Below are positions 60,106 to 64,000 of a DNA stretch of 64,000 nt, piece after piece; positions within the stretch are counted from its first letter, which is position 1, and each line of letters starts with the position of its first letter. Source of the DNA: Haemophilus paraphrohaemolyticus (GTDB taxonomy: Bacteria > Pseudomonadota > Gammaproteobacteria > Enterobacterales > Pasteurellaceae); assembly GCF_002015045.1 (NCBI RefSeq), contig NZ_MUXX01000019.1, forward strand, positions 29,404 to 93,403, in the 5' to 3' direction. The notes under the pieces were generated by a model that had not been told where the DNA came from, did no database searches, and saw only the letters and a program-made list of their open reading frames with translations. The translations under genes and the position numbers were made by a program.

Positions 60106-60966
60106 TTACGAATTCACTATATGTTCTTCGTACGCTTGCAAAGTATTTTGCATCAACATCGCAACCGTCATTGGACCAACGCCACCTGGCACTGGAGTAA
60201 TGAAATCAGCTCGTTCAGCAGCTGCTGCAAAAGCAACATCACCTTTTAATTTGCCGTCTGCTCCACGGTTAATCCCTACATCAATCACAATCGCACCTTC
60301 TTTTATCCATTTACCTGGGATAAATTCAGATTTACCCACTGCAACAACTAAAATATCTGCTTGGCGAACGTGGCTTTCTAAATCTTGGGTAAAGCGATGA
60401 GTTACAGTAACGGTACAACCACCTAGCAATAATTCTAATGCCATTGGGCGCCCTACGATATTCGAAGCACCTATGATCACTGCATGTTTGCCATATAAAT
60501 TTACACCTGTGGTCTCAAGCAATTTCATCACGCCATATGGAGTGCAAGAGCGTAAAGTTGGAATACGTTGGCATAAACGACCTACGTTATAAGGATGAAA
60601 ACCATCTACATCTTTATGTGGTGCAATTGCTTCAATAACTTTGGTGGAATCAATCTGTTTTGGTAAAGGTAGCTGAACTAAGATACCATCAATAGCCTCA
60701 TCGTGATTAAGTTCATCAATTAAAGAGAGTAATTCAGATTCAGATGTCGTTTCAGGTAGATCGTAAGATTTAGAAAAGATGCCAATTTCTTCACAACTAC
60801 GGCGTTTGCTGCCAACATAAACTTGTGAAGCAGGATCAGCCCCCACTAAGATCACGGCTAAACCTGGTGCACGCTTTCCTTGAGCAATATGTCCTGCAAT
60901 TTTGGTCGCAATATTAGCTTTGATATTTTTAGATAATTCAGTACCTGAAATGATTCGGGCTGTCAT
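60106..60966 (-). CDS. folD: Methylenetetrahydrofolate dehydrogenase / cyclohydrolase
   Basis: 286 aa (E. coli 288). Catalytic [14 protein letters not shown] with the Tyr/Lys pair, [11 protein letters not shown], the dinucleotide loop [18 protein letters not shown] and [14 protein letters not shown]. Makes 10-formyl-THF from methylene-THF for purine and fMet synthesis. A weak PurR-like sequence (ACGAAAATGTTTTCCA, 60999-61014) lies upstream, matching 11 of 16 consensus bases; suggestive only. Confidence 0.98.
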   Translation of the reverse strand: MTARIISGTELSKNIKANIATKIAGHIAQGKRAPGLAVILVGADPASQVYVGSKRRSCEEIGIFSKSYDLPETTSESELLSLIDELNHDEAIDGILVQLPLPKQIDSTKVIEAIAPHKDVDGFHPYNVGRLCQRIPTLRSCTPYGVMKLLETTGVNLYGKHAVIIGASNIVGRPMALELLLGGCTVTVTHRFTQDLESHVRQADILVVAVGKSEFIPGKWIKEGAIVIDVGINRGADGKLKGDVAFAAAAERADFITPVPGGVGPMTVAMLMQNTLQAYEEHIVNS

Positions 60967-61141
60967 AAACTCTCCTTAAATGAGATAGCAATGATGATAC
61001 GAAAATGTTTTCCATTTTCTCAAAAAAAAGACTTTTTGATAAGTAAATTTTAATAAACGGATAAAACTCAATCATTTAGTAGAAATATAGTGATTTTTAT
61101 TTGACAAGAAAAACCATCTCTCTATAATAAACGGCACTTAT

Positions 61142-61218
61142 CGGCGAGTAGCGCAGCTTGGTAGCGCAACTGGTTTGGGACCAGTGGGTCGTAGGTTCAA
61201 ATCCTATCTCGCCGACCA
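61142..61218 (+). tRNA. tRNA-Pro (anticodon TGG)
   Basis: 77 nt including encoded CCA. Acceptor CGGCGAG/CTCGCCG, D-arm GCGCAGCTTGGTAGCGC, anticodon loop TTTGGGA with TGG at 61176-61178, T-arm TAGGTTCAAATCCTA. Confidence 0.98.
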
Positions 61219-61266
61219 TTCTTTTTTATTTCAGAAATCCTTTCTTAAAATAATTATCTTAACAAT

Positions 61267-61343
<77 letters not shown>

Positions 61344-61430
61344 TTTAAAACCTTTTAAAATCAATCACTTAGCCTTATAGGTAACGTTGATTTTTTGTGT
61401 TACGTTTTGGGATTGTGTCAAAATTGTGTC
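61344..61430. other. Probable left junction of integrative element (tRNA-Arg 3' side)
   Basis: Immediately after the tRNA comes a terminator-like inverted repeat (AATCAA at about 61360, TTGATTTTTT at 61387) and three copies of TTGTGT (61395, 61413, 61424), two extended to TTGTGTC, running into the integrase 3' end. Short direct repeats beside an attachment core can be integrase arm sites. The matching far end is outside the window. Confidence 0.45.
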
Positions 61431-62425
61431 GTAAATTTTACGCTACCTGCGTGTGCCATTAAGTGATCAGCATTTAAGTGAGCGTATTTCTTAACCATTT
61501 CTAACGTTTCCCAACCACCTAGCTCTTTCAATGTAAACAGAGGCGTTCCCGCTTGTACGTGCCAACTTGCCCAAGTGTGGCGGAGATCGTGAAAGTGGAA
61601 ATCTTGTAACATTGTTAGTCTAGTTGCTCGGTCAAAGGTTTTTCTGTTAATATCATCGACGGGATTTCCTTTGGCTGAAACAAAAACATATTTACTATGT
61701 TTCCCTTTCTGGTTGTGTAACAATTGGATAGCTTCGTCATTTAACAGTAGCGATCTTGCCTTCTCTGATTTAGCAATATCGTTACTTACAATGGCAATTT
61801 TCCGCTTAAAATCAATTTTATCCCACGTCATTGTGAGAATTTCGGTTCTTCTTGCTCCTGTCATTAAAGCAAAAGAACAGATGGCTTTCATCCAATCTGT
61901 ACCGATATTCGAAATGAGCCGTCTAGCTTGTTCTTGGGTTATCCAACGAACACGTATCGGCGGCTCTTTTTTCTTAGGGAAATGCGGCATTTTATCTATA
62001 TATCCCGCCTGATAAGCTAGATTAAAAATTCGAGCGAGTGATTTGATATATTTATTTTTAGTCGCATTAGATAACGGCTTACCTGTGCTTTGACTAACTT
62101 GAGGTAAGGCATTTACTGCTTCTGCCCCTGTGATCGTACTAAGTCCGCGACCCGCAAAAATAGAACGCCAATAAATAGCATGCCTTTTCTTGGTTGCTTG
62201 ATCGGCTAAACCAGCAGATTGTTTCAAGTAGTCTAATAATGCCTGTTCAAATAAATAATCAGGTTGCTCATCTAGTTTATCTAACCGCCACATTTCTGTT
62301 CGGATTTTATTATAGAATTCTTGGGCTTCTCTTTTTATCGCTGTGCCAGTAGAGCGTCTAACTCTTTTACCGCTTGGCGTTGTGAAATCAACCCAATAGA
62401 TTTGGTCTCTTTTGTAGATCGACAT
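61418..62425 (-). CDS. Tyrosine-type site-specific integrase
   Basis: 335 aa. N-terminal strand region, SAM-like core-binding domain (about 60-150) and a catalytic domain with Arg in LMTGARRTEIL (192/193), HDLRH (279-283) and nucleophile Tyr314 in VKKYAHLNADH. Convergent with, and 74 bp from, tRNA-Arg, the normal position for a prophage or ICE integrase. Its start overlaps the upstream HTH gene by 91 bp in another frame. Confidence 0.95.
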   Translation of the reverse strand: MSIYKRDQIYWVDFTTPSGKRVRRSTGTAIKREAQEFYNKIRTEMWRLDKLDEQPDYLFEQALLDYLKQSAGLADQATKKRHAIYWRSIFAGRGLSTITGAEAVNALPQVSQSTGKPLSNATKNKYIKSLARIFNLAYQAGYIDKMPHFPKKKEPPIRVRWITQEQARRLISNIGTDWMKAICSFALMTGARRTEILTMTWDKIDFKRKIAIVSNDIAKSEKARSLLLNDEAIQLLHNQKGKHSKYVFVSAKGNPVDDINRKTFDRATRLTMLQDFHFHDLRHTWASWHVQAGTPLFTLKELGGWETLEMVKKYAHLNADHLMAHAGSVKFTTQF

Positions 62426-62625
62426 AAGTTTACCTCTTCGACCGACAAAGCTAATCGGTCTGGATTATTTGCCTTTTCTTTGTGAAGATCAAGCTCTGAT
62501 TTGGTTACTCTCCATACTTTTGATCCTGCCATTTTAAAAAATCCCCAATTTTTTCTATGCCTGTAAACTGTTTGATAGTGGCAATTTAAGTATTCAGCAG
62601 CTTGAGAAATTGTTAATGTTTCCAT
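62335..62625 (-). CDS. Excisionase-like helix-turn-helix protein
   Basis: 96 aa. N-terminal MerR/excisionase-type winged HTH: LTISQAAEYLNCHYQTVYRHRKNWGFFKMAGSKVWRVTKSEL (about 4-46), a typical helix-turn-helix_17 pattern. The C-terminal half (about 50-96) is unassigned and is encoded in part over the start of the integrase gene. The position next to int suggests a Xis or directionality role. The 91-bp overlap is long for bacteria; the C-terminus may include residues with little function. Confidence 0.8.
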   Translation of the reverse strand: METLTISQAAEYLNCHYQTVYRHRKNWGFFKMAGSKVWRVTKSELDLHKEKANNPDRLALSVEEVNLCRSTKETKSIGLISQRQAVKELDALLAQR

Positions 62626-62640
62626 TTTTTCTCTCCAAAT

Positions 62641-62667
62641 AAAACGCCCTTAAAACTAAGGGCGTGG
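62641..62667 (-). terminator. Terminator upstream of excisionase-like gene
   Basis: ACGCCCTTA (62644-62652), AAAC loop, TAAGGGCGT (62657-62665): perfect 9-bp stem; on the minus strand followed by TTTTATTT. Ends transcription from the antirepressor side. Confidence 0.85.
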
Positions 62668-62669
62668 GT

Positions 62670-62795
62670 TTATAGAATCATTTTTGCGAGTTGGTTAAAG
62701 GCAGCGTAGCCTTTGTACCAGTATTCGATGTTGCCTGTTTGGTAGAAGTTGTGCCAGTACCATTTGATTTGTAGGCGGAGTTATTTTTCAGTCAT
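62670..62795 (-). pseudogene. Small phage gene (41 codons) broken by an in-frame stop at codon 5
   Basis: From an ATG at 62795 with a good AAGGA site 7 bases upstream, the frame reads MTEK, stop (TAA, 62781-62783), then LRLQIKWYWHNFYQTGNIEY and WYKGYAAFNQLAKMIL to a natural stop at 62670-62672. The uninterrupted, compositionally protein-like, aromatic-rich tail in the same frame suggests a recent point nonsense mutation, for example of a CAA or AAA codon. Alternatively translation could restart downstream. Family unknown. Confidence 0.6.
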
Positions 62796-62824
62796 GGTGC
62801 ATTCCTTAAATTTAAGGAGTGGGA

Positions 62825-62857
62825 AACCGCCTCACGTTATTTCAGGTGAGGTCGGTT
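62825..62857 (-). terminator. Hairpin after antirepressor gene
   Basis: AACCGCCTCAC pairs with GTGAGGTCGGTT with one bulge, just past the antirepressor stop. The T-run is weak (GGTTTCCC). Confidence 0.5.
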
Positions 62858-62870
62858 GAGTATTTAAGGA

Positions 62871-63731
62871 TTATTTAAATACTGCGACTGAGGTTGCGGA
62901 TTCGTTGTAGTGTCCGATTGCAAGCGGTCGGCGATTGGTACGGTTGATGCGGTCGTTGATTTTTCTGACGGCTGGGTTGGTGGTGCGAATATATCGCTGA
63001 ACCACGTCCAAGTTAAATTCTACGCTGTTTTGCTGATGACTACGGAATGGGCGTAATGTGTGCATTAGGGTTTCTACGCTTTCGGAAAATCTTGTGACGG
63101 CGTAGTAGAAGTTCTGCCAGTCGAGCCATTCTTGTTCGGTTAGCTCCAGATTATCCATTCGGTCAATCGGGGAGTAGCTGTTGCCGAGTGTGGCTAGAAA
63201 GCTGATGGCATCTTCAAATTGTGAGGGTTTGAGTTGGTCGTATTTGCCCACTTTAAACAGACTTTTGAGTTGGCGATAGATTTCTGCGTAACTCATTCCA
63301 GTACGGTGATGAGCTTTTACGACTGCCTCTTGGATTGCTTGCTGTTGTTCTGGGTTAATCGTGCGTTCGGCTTTTCCTTTAAACCAGTAGTCGTGCAATG
63401 CTTGGTAGCACTCTTTTTTGTATTTGATTAAGGTTTTACGAATTTCGGGTTTGCAACGGTTTACGTCAATGCCGAATAACCAGCCATTTAAGTATTCGAT
63501 GGGTAGGCAGACCATTTCACGATTTTTACCGTCTTCTGCAACCATTCGTATGATAAGAATACATTGAGAAAGTATTTCATCACGATTCATTCTCTCAAAT
63601 TGAGCGTGCCACGATAGCCCAATATTTTCGCAGATCGGTTTCATTGCGGTGTAATGCACGCCATCTTGTTCAAAAGTAACGAGAGATTGATTATTGAATG
63701 AGATAGTTTGAGTAGAGATTTGATTTGACAT
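62871..63731 (-). CDS. Phage antirepressor (P22 Ant N-terminal domain)
   Basis: 286 aa. The N-terminus (about 8-125) matches P22_AR_N: ISFNNQSLVTFEQDGVHYTAMKPICENIGLSWHAQFERM, VCLPIEYLNGWLFGID and EIRKTLIKYKKECYQALHDYW. A second region (about 140-185, GMSYAEIYRQLKSLFKVGKYDQLKPSQFEDAISFL) resembles the helical C-terminal domain seen in related antirepressors. Such proteins bind phage repressors to induce lytic genes. Contains an uptake-signal core (CAAGCGGTC, about 62920). Confidence 0.9.
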   Translation of the reverse strand: MSNQISTQTISFNNQSLVTFEQDGVHYTAMKPICENIGLSWHAQFERMNRDEILSQCILIIRMVAEDGKNREMVCLPIEYLNGWLFGIDVNRCKPEIRKTLIKYKKECYQALHDYWFKGKAERTINPEQQQAIQEAVVKAHHRTGMSYAEIYRQLKSLFKVGKYDQLKPSQFEDAISFLATLGNSYSPIDRMDNLELTEQEWLDWQNFYYAVTRFSESVETLMHTLRPFRSHQQNSVEFNLDVVQRYIRTTNPAVRKINDRINRTNRRPLAIGHYNESATSVAVFK

Positions 63732-64000
63732 TTTTTGTACCTGAAATTTTAGTTAGTAATTGATCAACTTTAGTATGGTTGATCGGGCTTCAACTACCGA
63801 TTTCAGACGGCGGAACTTATTTCCCGTAGGTATTGTATTAGGCTCTCTCGACCCGATCATTGATTTTACTAAATGCTTAAATATAAGAATTTGCAAAATT
63901 TAGGTACAAAAAAACCGCTTTTTGATCGGAGCGTTTAATAACCGACTGAAATAGATAGTGCGGTAATCATAATCCGATGTGAGCGGTGTTGTCAATTAGA
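63732..64000. other. Non-coding stretch upstream of antirepressor, with inverted repeats
   Basis: No ORF of note. GATCAAC (63762-63768) and GTTGATC (63778-63784) form a 7-bp inverted repeat close to the antirepressor start, possibly an operator; GATCGGG (63781) and CCCGATC (63852) are a longer-range pair. TTCAGACGGC at 63802-63811 equals the neisserial DNA-uptake 10-mer in reverse complement. Confidence 0.5.

Overview
The window is chromosomal DNA of a Pasteurellaceae gamma-proteobacterium, most likely in the Actinobacillus / Mannheimia / Bibersteinia group. The evidence is conserved synteny (cydABX-ybgE-ybgC-tolQRAB-pal, the isc operon, pilABCD-coaE-yacG, queCDE), moderately AT-rich coding style, and many copies of an uptake-signal core of the Apl type, ACAAGCGGTC, often followed by an A/T tail (for example at 20461 and 55178). 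Species cannot be fixed from the sequence alone.

Left part (1-25 kb): a cut-off amino-acid ABC permease, a TusA-like protein, an unknown exported protein, a hemerythrin, tgt, two small cell-envelope genes, carbonic anhydrase, serS, smpB, ycjX, a CYTH-domain protein, prfB with its programmed +1 frameshift, and pfkA. A minus-strand operon follows (basic amino-acid antiporter, membrane protein, argE, secreted nuclease, csdA). Then comes the envelope/respiration block cydA-cydB-cydX-ybgE followed by ybgC-tolQ-tolR-tolA-tolB-pal. CydX (32 aa) and a 44-aa lipoprotein are genes shorter than a normal ORF cutoff.

Middle (25-47 kb): lipoprotein e(P4) with a consensus CRP site, grpE, potD, rimK, radA, and the type IV pilus operon apfABCD with coaE and yacG, preceded by a CRP-S-like palindrome. 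Next are a LexA-boxed dinI-like gene, queCDE under a preQ1-I riboswitch, a nickel/cobalt exporter pair, RNase P RNA, rhlB, a lipoprotein, a HerA-like ATPase, dxr, and an NhaC-family antiporter headed by a lysine riboswitch, which suggests it moves lysine.

Right part (47-64 kb): hns, ogt, a FadL-type porin, the Fe-S assembly operon iscRSUA-hscB-DUF2625-hscA-fdx-iscX under an IscR box, lysS, rng, folD, and tRNA-Pro and tRNA-Arg. Abutting tRNA-Arg is one end of a prophage or other integrative element: integrase, an excisionase-like gene overlapping it, a broken small gene, an antirepressor, and then non-coding DNA to the window edge.

The strongest non-gene signals are the two riboswitches, the prfB recoding site, a shared 14-mer plus terminator module occurring three times, and a perfect three-stem palindromic element inside the isc operon. 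I found no CRISPR array, insertion sequence or defence island in the window. Nothing here is clearly a wholly new system.
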